DNA of 50,012 bases from Haplomitrium mnioides (Eukaryota; Marchantiophyta; Haplomitriopsida; Calobryales), in contig JBNGIS010008343.1 in the NCBI GenBank assembly GCA_049999725.1, positions 1-50,012 of the forward strand, given 5' to 3'. Made by a program: the position numbers and the translations under genes. Below are positions 1 through 11,515 of this stretch, in pieces (within the stretch, counting starts at the first letter, position 1; each line of letters opens with the position of its first letter). A model generated the notes under the pieces. That model ran no database searches. It saw only the letters and a list, made by a program, of their open reading frames with translations, and was not told the DNA's origin.

Positions 1-1406
1 GCATTGCACAAGCCAAAAGGCATCCTCCTGAAAGCAAACACCCCCCATTCCGTGGTGAATGTTGTTTTGAGTTGATCCTCCTCCTGGATCCAGATCTGAT
101 TGTACCTAGAGTACCCATCCAGAAAACTGTACACCTTATGCCCTGCCACCAAGTCCAGCACTCCATCTGTGAAAGGCAATGGGTAGTGATCTTTCTTTGT
201 GGCCTCATTCAGTTTCCTGAAATCTTGGCAGACACGGATTTTCTTCTCCCCATCCTGTCCCACCTTTTTGGGTACCACAACCAGAGGAGACACCCACTCG
301 CTGTTGAGGACATGGTATATGAAGCCTGCCTCCAGGAGTTTGTCTATCTCCTCCTTTACCAGCAGGGAGAATCGGGGGTTCATCCGATATTGTCACTGGC
401 GTACTGGGATTGCTGTGGGTTCCAGGTCAATCCTATGCTCCCCCAATTCCCTGGGGACTCCCTTGAGATCTACGTGACTCCATGCGAAGGCGTCACTGTA
501 GTTGTGTAGGAGTTGGGTGAGGGCCCGCTCTGCTTTCCTGGGCAATTGAGACCCGATGTGGAAAGTGTGCCCCTCTCGGACCACCAGCTGCTTGTGTTGG
601 GCCTCTCTTACCGCCCCCATCTCATTCCTTCCTTTGCTGTCCACAACTGGCATCAAGGTAGCTAATCTCACCCCTCCTTCCTCCCGAGGAGCTTCTGCGG
701 ACTTCCTTTTGTCCGTTTTCTGGTTCCGCTGAGGTGCTTTGGATGCGTCCCTTTACTTCTCCGTCCCGTCGTAGGTAGATAATTCTATTTGATGGACGAA
801 AATCACACCCCCTTCCGACAGATCCTCCTCTGTCACTTCGCCCACCGTCTGTACCCATTAGTGGTACTCCGAATCTTCCTCCTCTTTGGACCACTCACTG
901 TCGTACTCCGCCTCTGACTGCGTTTCCCCCATATGAGGAACAGGTCCGTAATGCACTGTCGTTTTGTTGGGGCCAAACACCAAAGTGGAATTCCCCCAGC
1001 TGTGCATTACCTTGGCCCCATATAGCCACGGTCTCCCGATCAGCACCGGGTAAGGAGACGCTCGGGCGGGTCGCATTATCAGGTAATTGAGCTTAAATTC
1101 CTCCCCTCCGATAAATGTTGAAATTTGCAAGAGAGAGCCCAACGGCTTTACACGCGACCCATCCACCAGCCTCATGATTCGGCCGGTGTGTTGGAATTTT
1201 GTGAATCCCAGCTTATTTGCAGTCTCCTCCACCATGATGTTGACGCCTGCCCCTCCATCTACGGGCACCAAGTACAAGGTACAACCTGCGATCTGGATGT
1301 CGATCTCAAGGGCCCCCTTATCCTCGCAGACCAGTTGCAAATCCGTTGGAGCTTCCACCTTGGGTAGCCTCCTTCTTCTCTTCGCTCCCATCAGCAATTC
1401 TCGAAG
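1..1406 (-). pseudogene. pol: Ty3/gypsy protease and N-terminal reverse transcriptase, broken and truncated
   Basis: The same frame as the 3' part of gag continues. The aspartic protease lies around 1290-1180, with VDGGAGVNIM as the active-site segment; Gly replaces the usual Ser/Thr after Asp, which I recall as common in some plant lineages. A linker follows, then reverse transcriptase from about 500: YSDAFAWSHVDLKG, EWVSPLVVVPKK, RVCQDFRKLN, the first catalytic Asp in FLDGYSRYNQI (about 125-95), and RMPFGLCN at the window edge. The second catalytic block (x-x-D-D) lies beyond position 1. In-frame stops are TAA 860-858, TAA 755-753 and TGA 395-393. The 395 stop falls just before YRMNPRFSL, where the frame resumes without a shift. 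No frameshift is needed from about 2600 to 1. Confidence 0.9.
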
Positions 1407-3202
1407 CTATCTCCGATACAGAGGGCTATCCTTGATCACCTTGCCCACTGTAGCCGTGATAGGACAATTTTTTATGTTCGCTTGAATGTTGTATGGGGTG
1501 GTTTTTGGCTCCTCTCCCGCAGCCGCAACTGTCTTCTTCACTTCTTGGTCTCCCCCCGGCTCTTTCCGGACCTCTTTGAGGGTCTCTTCGGCTGCCCGCT
1601 CTTCTTCTAGGGCCTCCAAGGCCTCCAATTGTTTCCTCACCTGGTCATGTTGCTTGGGATAGAACCATTTTGGATTATCTCTCCGATAATCCGAATCGCT
1701 TCGAGGCGAGGCCGCTCGAGCTACTTCCTTCTTAGCTCTGCGCTCGGACTTCCTCTGGCTTCTCTTCGTGGCCTTCGCTCTTGCTCGGGTCATCACCTGG
1801 AAACAATCCTCGGGAGTTGGCGTCTCCCAGCCCGGCAATTCCACGTCCTCCTCCATCTCCAAAGTAATTAGATTGACAGCTGCGGGGGGAGGAGGATTCG
1901 CGCTTGGTCCAAGAGCAGCATCTGGCCTTCTGGTTGGACAATTCATGGCTATGTGCCCCTCTTTTTTGCATTGGAAGCACAAGGAAGGCGATTGGCCATA
2001 CCCGCTCTTCCACGGCTCCGGACAGCTAGTGGAAATGTGGCCAGGTTGGCCACAATTCCAACAGACCATAATCGTCATTCTGGGAGGTCGATTCGCATCC
2101 CACTTATTCGTAGGTCCTGCGTTCACTCATGCAGGCTTGCTCAAGATTGTACGAGGTCCCCTACTAATCTGATACACCGTTTCTGGGGCCTCCTCCAGGA
2201 CATACTCCACTTCCTCCCTGATGTACTCTGGCGCTTCTTCCCGCACATAGTGCACAACATTTGTGTCGTTTGGACATTCCTGGGAGGAATGCCCGTGTTG
2301 CTTGCACCTGACGCGCCAAACACCAACTCTTTTGGTTGGCAGGGGCCTGCCCTCCGGCTTAATTCCTGCCAAGAGTATGTTCATCGCCTCCATCTTGGCG
2401 CTCAGCTCTTCAATTCGATCCCTCCCCCCTGACTTTTTGCTCGCCTCGGGTTCGGGTTCAGCTTTCTTGTATCTTCCCTTGCTGGCGCCCTTGCGATGAC
2501 TACTCTCCTTTGTCTGCTTCTTCTTCTTCAGGTCCTTCTTCTTCTTTTTATTCCTGGATGACCGGTCCTCCTCTGAGCTGCTGCTGCTTGACTCGTCCTC
2601 GAGGAGGACTCGGAACTCTGATCCGTCTCCTTGTCACTATCCGAGGTGTTTGAAGAGTCGTCAGAGTCATACTTAGACCTTGCCTTCCTTCGGGAACTGG
2701 TGATAGCAACCTTCACATGAGATCTTGCTGCATTGACTACATCCTTGAGAGTCTGTGGGTCCGTTTGGCGCACCCAGGTTCCAATCCGTCTGGGGAGCGC
2801 TGCTAAGAACCATGCTGTGAGCATTCCATCAGTGGCTGAAGGGTGTAGCTTTCTCGCCACTTTCTTGAACCTTCTCACAAACTCCTTCTTCTTCATTCTC
2901 AGCTGCCCCATTTTGATCAGCGCCTCTGTCTCTTCGTCAATCCCACGGAACTCTGCTATGAAGGCCGCTTTGAATGCATGCCAGTCCCTCTTGACATTGT
3001 CTGGCAGGTCTTTGTACCAGGGTTGGGTCTCTCCCTTTAGCACTACTGGCAGGATTCCAATCTTGACATGGGCTTCCCCATTTGCTGCTGCAGTGTTCTC
3101 AAGGTCATCCAGCCATGCATCTGGGTCATCCTTCGGGCGTCTCTTGAAGGACCTATATTTGAACCTTCCCCGAAGCCCAGACGGTGGTACTTGGTTGGCC
3201 AT
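1407..3202 (-). pseudogene. gag: Ty3/gypsy gag polyprotein with two CCHC zinc knuckles, broken
   Basis: The likely start is the ATG at 3202-3200, nine codons inside a longer open frame, because the Gag-like sequence begins there (MANQVPPSGL). Residues 1-150 resemble the retrotransposon Gag domain, with GETQPWYKDLP and a Trp-rich helical core. A Ser/Asp-rich and then Lys-rich stretch follows. Two intact C-X2-C-X4-H-X4-C knuckles lie near 2070-2030 (CWNCGQPGHISTSC) and 1985-1940 (CFQCKKEGHIAMNC). A third at about 2310-2280 has Arg in place of its first Cys. Breaks: a frameshift near 2600 in the Ser-rich stretch, TGA at 2129-2127 and TAG at 1409-1407. The product would have formed virus-like particles and bound RNA. 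The TAG at 1407 falls near the Gag/protease boundary in the same frame, so suppressed termination is conceivable, but simple decay is likelier. Confidence 0.88.
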
Positions 3203-3384
3203 CCCTCCACTGGCCACTGCCACTTCCACCTAGGGGTTCCTTCCTTCCGCCACTCTTCCTTAACAGGCTCAACTCCCAGTTGCTCTGTTTCTCAAGAGTG
3301 GCCTTCTCACCAACTGACTTGAGTCTCTTGTGCGCACAGTGGTCTCTCTGGTTCGGGTTGGTCTCAAGTTTTCCAAACCTTTGG

Positions 3385-3401
3385 CCCTCTTTCTAGCGCC
3401 A
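3385..3401 (-). other. Candidate primer-binding site of the Ty3/gypsy element
   Basis: The minus strand reads TGGCGCTAGAAAGAGGG starting 8 nt inside the putative LTR edge. It begins with TGG, complementary to a tRNA CCA end, and sits between LTR and gag as a PBS should. The bases after TGGCGC do not obviously match a standard plant tRNA T-arm, so the primer tRNA is unassigned. Confidence 0.5.
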
Positions 3402-3665
3402 AAAATTCATGTCGCTCCCCTGTTTTAGGCCTTAACCTTTTCAAGCCCTGTTTCGAGGCAGGGGAGGACGTGTTTACGAGCTTTCAAGTTCTTTCTGAGA
3501 TGGCCCCTTGCCAGTTACCACTTTCAGACCTTAAGGACTCTTCCTCTCCTTACAGACCTTTTATGCACTTCTCATTCCTCTTCTTCTTCTACTCAAGTTA
3601 GTCATTCAACCATCCCCAAGCCCATATCCATTACCCCCTAGCAGATTCGTGTGTAATTCCTGCAC

Positions 3666-3671
3666 TTTATT
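3666..3671 (-). terminator. Candidate polyadenylation signal in the LTR
   Basis: AATAAA on the minus strand, about 385 nt downstream of the expected LTR transcription start. In the 3' LTR the same sequence would position poly(A) addition and define the end of R. Inferred from position only. Confidence 0.4.
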
Positions 3672-4081
3672 CCAAGGGTCCAATAACTCTGACCCTGCCA
3701 CCTTATTTGTGCTTGGGGCAGAATGGGTGCTGTGACCTGCACCAATGTTCAATATAGCAATTCTGGACTCCCCCTCTCATGGTTGTCACAGGACTGATAC
3801 AACTATTCCTAACTATCCTAAGCATGCACTAAATCCTAACTATGCAAACAGGATCAGGAATAGAGAGCATTCACCCCTAGGATACCAGACTTGTGTCAAG
3901 GGATTGGACTCCCCCTTCAAGTGTGCTCCCAAGGTCCGCTCAACTGAACCGATGTCCACTAATCTAACAATCCAAGATGACACACATGCAGAAGGGAAAT
4001 CTAACTACACATATATAGACAAACACATTTATACAATATACAAGAGAAAACAGAGTCCTTGAAGGCCCTATGGAATTCTAA

Positions 4082-4091
4082 CTATTTATAC
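4082..4091 (-). promoter_or_regulatory. TATA box of the LTR promoter
   Basis: The minus strand reads GTATAAATAG, a near-ideal plant TATA box, placed upstream of gag and inside the presumed LTR. Transcription would begin about 30 nt further along, near 4055, running to lower coordinates. Confidence 0.55.
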
Positions 4092-4100
4092 TTCCCTTAT

Positions 4101-6600
4101 GAGTCCCGCTGCCTTACAACTGCAGCCTAGCAACCCACACACCCTCCTTTCCAGATAGTTTTTTAACTTCCCTCGCGAAAAGCCCTGCTTTTACTTCCTC
4201 AGGCTAGGAAGAGAGTTTCTTTAACTTCCACCTCTGGAAGACAGCTTTACGAGCTGCAGGTAGCCCACTCCACCCTCGAGCCTCAACGGGTCATCCCGCG
4301 CAGTGCGCAGGCACTAGCACAGCCCCTCCCTCTCAGCTCCACTTGAAGATTACACACCAAAGCGTCCTCCGAACGCTCTGGGCTAATGCACTTGCACAAG
4401 TACTTGTCGAGATGACTCCAAGCTCCTCACTTGGCAGCCCCTCCTTAGTTCTCGACAGACCAAGAGTTCCTTCGATTCATGTATCGGTTCACCTCCGCTC
4501 TGGTCCACCATCAAGGACGAGTTTACTTGGATCGCCCGAGCATCCAGAGCTCCTCACTCTGCGATTCTCGGCGCCCCTCCAGTCCACCTCCGAGTCCCCC
4601 TGGCCCTTGGAGCTAGTACACCCGCTTCAGGCAAATCCTCATTGAACTCTCTACCTATCCCTTACCATGCGCAAATCACTCGTCTTGCAGTTGCTATCGC
4701 TTCCTGCAATCGCCCGTGCATCAACCTGGAAGAATTCGATGATCACCAAGGTATACTCCCCTCGCCCACTGAACTCGCGAGCCCGATCCCACGAAAGGCC
4801 GTTAATCCCGTTAGCTCCCTAGAGCTGGAAGGTGACGATGCGTGGCGCTTGTCAGTTAATCTCGTTGCAACGGACAAGTAACGCGCGTCGCGTGTCCTGC
4901 AGTTGATCGAAGGAAACATAAGGTCAACGGTAACTTGACCAAAGAGCTCCGAGGAATCTTGCGGGGAGAGATTCCACAGAACCAAGTCTGAAGAGGCCGT
5001 CGGAACCGAGTTCCGCAGTGCCTCACGGAACCGACTCCAAGGAATCTCCTAAGATCCCCTCGTAGATGCTTCTTTCCTCTCCTCGCGCCACGTTGTCCGT
5101 TGCACCACCGTCCGACGCCGCCTCGCGAGGGGGTAGGCTGACCGTCGCGCTGACCTCTCCCTCCGTCGTTGACCCGNNNNNNNNNNNNNNNNNNNNNNNN
5201 NNNNNNNNNNNNNNNNNNNNNNNNNNNNNNNNNNNNNNNNNNNNNNNNNNNNNNNNNNNNNNNNNNNNNNNNNNNNTACCTTCGAAGTAAGAACTACTCG
5301 CGCTTGAGGCTAGCTTCGTTAACATTTTGGAAAGCTTGCTATAAGAACTACTAGGCCCTTTCGGACCGTTCGCCCCTTTTGAAATTTCTGCCGCACCACG
5401 TCGAACTTTTACCTTTCTAGATGTTGAAGCAGCGAAGTGTCACCCTTTCGGCGTCGGTAGCTCCTCCGTCGGTCGCACCGGTGTTAGCTTTGTTTTCCGG
5501 CCGCTCTCATCTCGCTCGCCGATTCGCCGACATATCGTGATTTCGCCGTGTCCTTCATTTCCCCCCACCGGATAGGCGCCATATCGCCCTTCTGGCTCAG
5601 CCTTCTTCCCGTTGGATGGTTTGCGTTGGGTCACCGCTTCGCCACTGATGCGCATCGTTCGAACCGGTTCGCCAACAGGTCGTCTTTTTGCCTTCACTTG
5701 CTCTTATTCGGTCAAATCAGGGATCAATCCCCTTTTCGGCTCTCCTCTGTGTTTCCTCTTTGGCGAATCTGTGCTATGTCGCCCCTTCGGCTCCCGCGCT
5801 CCTCCTCTTATCGGATCTTCGATAGATCGCCCTTCCAAAACTCTCCCGATTCCCTTCGGCCAGACCCACGATAAGTCTCTGTTTTGGGCCCCTTTCTTTG
5901 CTCCCCTGTTGGGTTCCACGTGGATCCCTCTTAATCGGGGTGTCCCACGTCATAAGACGGATCGGAACCCCGCTAAGTGGGCTCTCCACTTAGGGAGGCG
6001 CCTTTGCGCAAACCCACAGGCCTCCTGGTGCCGCCACGTCGTCCGTGGAATCCTGCGAAGGGCTCTGGAGACGCCACGTTTCCGTGGAATCTCGCGGGAC
6101 CCTTCGGGGACTCCACTCTTCCGTCAGGACTTATCGACTCGGATGGAGCGTTTGATCGTCCTTTGCAGGGTTCGCTCTTGCTTACGGGATCGAGGCGTCC
6201 CCCTTCCCTGGCCTTGCTTGCCCTCGTGAAGATCTCTCCTCCTCCTTACAGCTCCTGATGCTTGTTTCCCGATTTGTGGCCGCTGCAGGACACCCGCGAT
6301 CTGCCTTTCTTCGGAGTGCCTTCGGGCTTCCTTGTTGTTGATCCTTTATTCTTCCTCTTGCAATCGCCTCACTATGGGTGGCTGCTCTATTCGTTCTCCC
6401 TAGCTCCCATCCCCGCATCCTCCTTAGGCCCACGGATTCCCGCTGGTCTGCTTTGAAATTGAGAATGGGGCCCCTCCCCTGGCTGGCGATCACTGCTCTC
6501 CTTCCTCCTCCCCTCCGCCATGATCCTATTTTCCCTCCCATGACTCATACACCCTGCTCTTATCAGCTGTTTGAGGTAATCAGTTGTTCTTGAGGGCCTT
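4101..6600. other. GC-rich tract without recognisable genes; possible outer LTR
   Basis: Base composition is clearly richer in GC than the DNA after about 6600, with many CpG and TCG/CCTTCGG words. Overlapping open frames of 60-200 codons occur on both strands at 5440-6590, as expected from GC-rich non-coding DNA. Their translations are rich in Arg, Pro and Ser and match no family I know. Short internal duplications occur, such as GCCACGTCGTCCGTGGAATC at about 6034 and a near copy at about 6072. It may be the U3 of a very long LTR, a separate insertion, or flanking DNA. Confidence 0.5.
5177..5276. other. Assembly gap (100 N)
   Basis: A run of 100 N, probably a nominal-size scaffold gap. Open frames spanning it are artefacts. 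Confidence 0.99.
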
Positions 6601-8849
6601 CACACTTGCAAAGGGAACAATATGGTCAGTGGTGCTTCCGATTTTGTGAATTCAGCTTTAGTGCTCCAAACTACCGGCTGACAATACCCAATATTAGACT
6701 CCAAAATTTTGGCCTCAACTGAGTTTAGATATTAGAGTCACAGTTGCGACTTCAAAGATTGGTCTGGGCGTTAGAGTTTTCTCCCTTTGACCCGTAGCTT
6801 CAAGCCATTCGATACTGTTATTCAATGAGGTTGCTTGATCACTGCACATGACAAGTTGTGCTAGACTATCAGACCCAAGGTTACGCTAGACTCTATTCCC
6901 AAACTTTCCAATTTTACACTTGTCAGATAGCCTAGATGATCTAACCCAAAGTTAGAAAACAATTTTATTCCCAAACCTTAGCTCTTGATGTTCATCTGGT
7001 AGCCTAACTTCTTAGACTCAAAGTTTAAAAAGTTTATGCTTCTGAACCTTAGAGTTTAATGCATGTTCGATAGCCTAAATTATGAGACCAAAATTTTTAA
7101 ATATTCCACTTCCAAATCTTAGGACTAAATTCCCCACTAAGTGCTACAATCATTTCGGTTGGAGGATAGCTCCAACATGGCATTTGAAGCATAGTTGCAT
7201 GGTCCTTAACTCTTTGATGTAGTACTCTCCTCACGAGCCCTTAGGTGAGATAGAAAGGCAAGGATCTAATGATATAGAGCCTATTGGCCTCTCATGAATC
7301 CTCTACCACAATCATGAGCAAGCTTGAGGGTTGAGTATTGACATCTAGGAGTTAGTTTTGGTTCAGTTCTAGCACCATTCATCATCTTGGAATTTTAGAA
7401 CAATAGATCGCAAAGCCTTCTTTTTGTCTTTCCCCCCTCAAACATGTAACCCCGATGTTTTCCCCTTAGCTTGCGTGCTCACCCACCTCAAAGAATTATC
7501 AACAAAGAACTAAGCTATTGAGATAAGTGTTGGACCTTCATAAATCATTGGCGGATTATGAACCTATCAGAATCTCCCGATGCTTTGTCCTCGACATTAT
7601 AGTCGATAGGTAGTGAGAGTAGAACATAACCAAACTTAGGATCTAGTCTCAGCCTGATTGTTAACAGAACCAAATTTTGTTCCTACTCAATGACCACACC
7701 CTCATCACTATACTACATACGCCTTCTCCGCTGGAGGGATTTCTTCCCATATATCCACCCTCCGTTATTAAAATAGTGGCGACATTGCCTCTTCCCCTAC
7801 CTCTTTTGATTTTTCTCCATTGCTTGTCAGTTCATACCTAGTTTTCTTTGCCTTTCTAAGTCTCTCTAATGTTGTCCTACGAATAAATAGCTGATGCTTA
7901 TGATATGGATCTTGATCTTTTCATGTATTGTATGTGGCTAGAAGTGATTAATACCATATAGTGGTTGGCCACTTGGATCCCTCTGGACACCTTGAGCTTT
8001 GGAGATATCCCAGCTATCACTCACAAACGTCTTTGAGTTGCTTTTGCCTTTGAAGAACTCAGTTTTCAATTGTTATGTTGTGCTTTTACCTTCCTTCATT
8101 CCTTTTCCACTGCACGAATTGACATGATTGCTCAGCCATTGACGTACACTTGTCAAAGATTACATTAACATTCATTTTCATTGCCAAATATTGTGTTTCC
8201 TTTGCAAGATATTGTGCTAAACTTGGCTTACACTGCATTCCATTAGCCTTGCCACCTATTGAATTGTATTAGCTTGCCTTGTACTTACAATAGAATGGCC
8301 TTAGGACTCTCATTGCCTTGCCTTTTTGATCTATGATCTTGTTTTCTAGTTTTGGAGACCAGTCTTGCCTCGGTCATCGGAAAGCCAATCAAAAAGAAAA
8401 AAAAAAAGCAAAAAACAACCTTCTATTCTCATTTGGCCATGCCTTAGCTTGATGTTTTTAGCTCTGAAATTAGATTTTTATATTTTCATATAGGTGCCAC
8501 TTTCCATTGCTAGTTAGGCCAAAGACCAAAATTGCTAGTTGCTTTTGTTCTCCTCCTCTTCCTTCATGGAACTAAGTGATGATTGTCGGATTCTAAAATT
8601 CGCTACCTGAAATGCGGCTTAATACATGACTGTGTATGAGACATCCGCTCACCACTACTTTCAAGTGCGAATGTTACGCCATCTCTCCTTGTTTGCCCCT
8701 CGTAATTATATGAACTTACTTGAATTTTCTAACTCTTTTGAATTGCCAACATTGCTTGCATCTCTCTATTTTGTAATTGTTCATGTCATAATGGCCTTTC
8801 TTCCAGCCCAATTGTCTAGATACTCTTGCCTGAAGTTCACATGCTAGAT
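6601..8849. other. AT-rich DNA with no recognisable feature
   Basis: Composition drops to AT-rich just after 6600. There are no long open frames, structured repeats or recognisable domains. It may contain the degraded LTR and leader of the Ty3/gypsy copy that follows, but I found no matching LTR pair. Confidence 0.6.
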
Positions 8850-9065
8850 AGTTGTGGATCATGTTGATGCGAACACATACATGAATAGATTTCTTGTCTT
8901 TGCTACTGCCTCTAGCGATCTAGATGACATATTGAGATTCCAATTCCCAACCGCACTTGACGAGGATGCCCTCAACTAGTATTTTTGTGAAGCTATTATT
9001 GTAGCGTCATAGCCAGACCTTCAACTTGCCTTCCTTGATTGATTTTTCCTTGCCTACCATTTCAC
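8850..9065 (+). pseudogene. gag: Gag-like remnant of an old Ty3/gypsy element
   Basis: One frame reads NRFLVFATASSDLDDILRF, then a stretch with FPTALDEDALN, a stop, YFCEA, a stop and PDLQLAFLD. The spacing matches the Gag motif in which an Ala-Leu-Asn-Trp helix is followed by a Trp-x-x-Leu-x-x-x-Phe segment; the two Trp positions fall on the stops. Upstream 8626-8847 is open but unconvincing. Only about 250 bp separate this from the reverse transcriptase, so C-terminal gag, protease and the start of RT appear to be deleted. Confidence 0.55.
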
Positions 9066-9309
9066 TCATGCTTGGTAAAACTATTTTTCATTAAGATGTA
9101 TGCATACAAATCTGTCCAAGATTATAGTAATAGATTTAAGGTTGTAGTTAGTTAGAGACAAACTCCTCCTTTTTCTAAGGATCAAATCAAAATTTTTATT
9201 TAAGGCTTTCTAAATTCCATTCAAGAGCATGTTTTGCTCGAGGATCCATAGATGTTTGACTAAGTGTTCCAATTAGCAAAATTGATGATGTCACTTGACA
9301 TGAATGCTA

Positions 9310-11515
9310 CAGTTTTCTAGATGGATTTTTGAGGTACAACCAAATGACAATCCATCCACAGTCCAAGTCACTTACAATTGTTACAACTCTTTGGGGTTGT
9401 TACTATTATAACAAACTTGTATTTGGATTGTGCAATGCCCCTAGTGCTTTCCAATGAATCATGCTCATGGCATTTGAATCCCTTCTTCGCGGACTTGATA
9501 AGTGCCTAGAGATATAGTTGGATGATTTCATGATTTTTGGCACAAAAGTAAACCATCTACACCATCTCAGACCCGCTTTTATATGTTGTCATCGATTCAA
9601 GGTTTCACTCAATCCCAAGAAGTGCAAGTTTTTTGCCTCTGCTGAAGTTCTCCTTGGCCATATCATTTTGGAAGCAAATCTTTATTTAGATCTTGCCAAA
9701 GTCAACATTATACTGGCTCTCTCTACACCTCAAAGGGTCAACAACTCCAACATTTCTTAGCCAAATTTGTCTACTATTGATACTAATGTAAGGGTTATGC
9801 CAAAGTTGCTTCCCCCCTCTACTCTCTTAAACGACATTGTGTTCCCTTTATTTGGACAACAGACTGTCAACAGGCATTCCATATACTTAAGGATATTCTA
9901 GCATCCCTTTCATATCTCTCCCCGATTGACTAGTCTATTCTATTTCTCGTGATGGTCGACACCTCTTCGATGGCCACAAGAACTATACTAGCTCAAATGC
10001 ATGAGGATAGTGAGGTTGAGCCAACTATTTACATTGTCCAAAAATTCTGACACTATACTATATGACATAAGTTTTTTTTTCTTGCCGATCATAGTTACTC
10101 GAACTATATTGTGAACAAACTCGATCTTATTGGTCATTTGGCAAGATGGGTTTTGCTACTTCAAGAATTTCAATTCACTATTTAAGTTTGGCCATGAAAC
10201 AAACATGGCAATTGCGACCTTCTTCCGTGAGTCCCTAGCAAACCTGATCTAGTTTTGTTAGATGATAAATTTCATGATCTTTGGGTTTCCCATATAGCTT
10301 TATTGCTCCTTAAAAATCCTATTTTTGAGCACTTGTTAGTACAGTTAGCAGCTCATCCACGGTATAATCGCGTCTTCACTTTCCAAACCTTTGAAATTCT
10401 ACCTCTCAATCTTACAAAAAATTAAATCTAATCTTTCATTAGATCAACCACTTTCTATACTTTTGTCTTTAGATTGCTATATCGTATTAGAGATGATGGC
10501 ATCTTATGCCGATGCTTAATTCCTCCCTAGACTTTGTACATATTGCATGGCTACTATACCTTTGCTTGTGGAGGCCATTTTGATGGTAGGCCAACCGTGA
10601 TAAAAGTTTTATGTTGTGGCTATTAGTGGCCTACTCTTTTTGTATACTTACATAGATTTTCTTGAAACTTTGATGCTTGTCAAAGATGTGGTCATCCTAC
10701 AAAAGTACAAAGAATGCCCCTAGTGCTCATTCTTACTTTATCAACCTTTGAAAAAAATGGTCTAGATTTCATTAGCCCGATAACTCCTCCCTCTTGTAGT
10801 CGACGCAATCAATATATTCTTCGTACTACTAATTATATCACAATATGGGCTAAAGCGATCGCTCTTCCATTGAACAATACAACATCGATTATTTAGTTAA
10901 TTTACTCTCATGTTCTCACCAGATTTGGGTTTCTGGTAAAGATTGTTAGTGATTGAGACACTTATTTTTTAAGTGAAATGACTGAAGAATTTACAAATCA
11001 ATATTCAATTCATCATCTCACATTGGCTCCTTACCACCTTCAAGCTAATGGATAAGTTAGACCTACAAATAAGATCCAGAAGTTAATTCTTTTGAAAATT
11101 GTTTTGGCCTACAGTTTCGACAAGGATGAACACCTATATGTTAGCTTATAGGCTTGCCATATAATAGCTAAATCAATGACAAGCTATACTCCATTTCACT
11201 TGGTTTATAGTTTAAAAGTGCTACAACCAATCAAGATTCAGGTTCCCTCCTTACAAACTGCTATTGCCCACATCCTCATTCTCGTTGAGTCCTTAAAGCA
11301 CCATCTAGCTACTATGAAACAATTCAAGGAGACTCAAGTCACTACTAGTGCTTTACGGTTTTGCTATCAATTACCAATCAACACTAAACACAATAGACAT
11401 ATCAAGGACAGATTCTTTCAAGTGAACGATTTAGTTTTGGTCTTCAATATGAGGTTCTTTAGACTCGCCCCAAAGCTTACCACACATTGGCTAGGTTCAC
11501 GTCTGTCCATATCCA
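9310..11515 (+). pseudogene. pol: Ty3/gypsy pol (RT, RNase H, integrase), heavily decayed
   Basis: Domains in order: reverse transcriptase 9310-9760 (YNQMTIHPQSK, FGLCNAPSAFQ, then LDDFMIFG with both catalytic Asp kept and the preceding Tyr position a TAG; LNPKKCKFFASAEVLLGHI). RNase H-like connection 9850-10190 (PFIWTTDCQQAFHILKDIL, LVMVDTSS). Integrase zinc finger 10540-10700 (LHGYYTFACGGHFDG ... CQRCG). Integrase core with first Asp in GLDFISP (about 10755) and second in IVSD (about 10950). At about 11050 the third-acid block reads ANG, stop, VRPTNK, so the catalytic Glu is absent. C-terminal RFFRLAPKLTTHWLG at 11450-11500. Many stops and several frameshifts make it far older than the element at the window start. 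No flanking LTR pair was recognised. Confidence 0.85.

Larger units (their letters stand above)
1..4100 (-). mobile_element. Ty3/gypsy LTR retrotransposon, 5' part, decayed
   Basis: On the minus strand the order is LTR (inner edge near 3410), candidate primer-binding site, gag, protease, then reverse transcriptase running off the window at position 1. This is the gag-pro-RT order of Ty3/gypsy elements. Integrase, RNase H and the 3' LTR must lie outside the window, so LTR identity and target duplication cannot be examined. The outer LTR edge is not resolved; the GC-rich tract up to about 6600 may also belong to it. Coding is mostly one reading frame with few breaks, so this is the youngest-looking retrotransposon here, but it cannot make a complete polyprotein as it stands. 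Confidence 0.9.
3410..4100 (-). repeat. 5' LTR of the Ty3/gypsy element (inner part; outer limit unknown)
   Basis: On the plus strand the block opens with TGTCGCTCCCC at 3410, so on the coding strand the LTR ends ...GCGACA followed by the PBS. A TATA-like box and an AATAAA signal inside the block have the order and spacing expected for U3, R and U5. An 8-bp inverted repeat (3415-3422 with 3459-3466) lies at the U5 end. The partner LTR is not in the window, so the outer edge is open. One alternative edge is the TGTGAC-complement at 3790, but that would exclude the TATA box. Confidence 0.6.

Noticed and set aside
3410-3790. A 381-bp LTR bounded by TGTCGC and the complement of TGTGAC
   Set aside because: It would leave the TATA box and likely transcription start outside the LTR, and there is no second LTR to test it.
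5440-6590. Overlapping open frames up to 205 codons on both strands
   Set aside because: They lie in GC-rich DNA where stops are rare, give Arg/Pro/Ser-rich translations in several frames at once and match no family.
8626-8847. 73-codon frame as an N-terminal gag
   Set aside because: Composition is hydrophobic and unlike Gag; only the segment after 8850 has the expected pattern.
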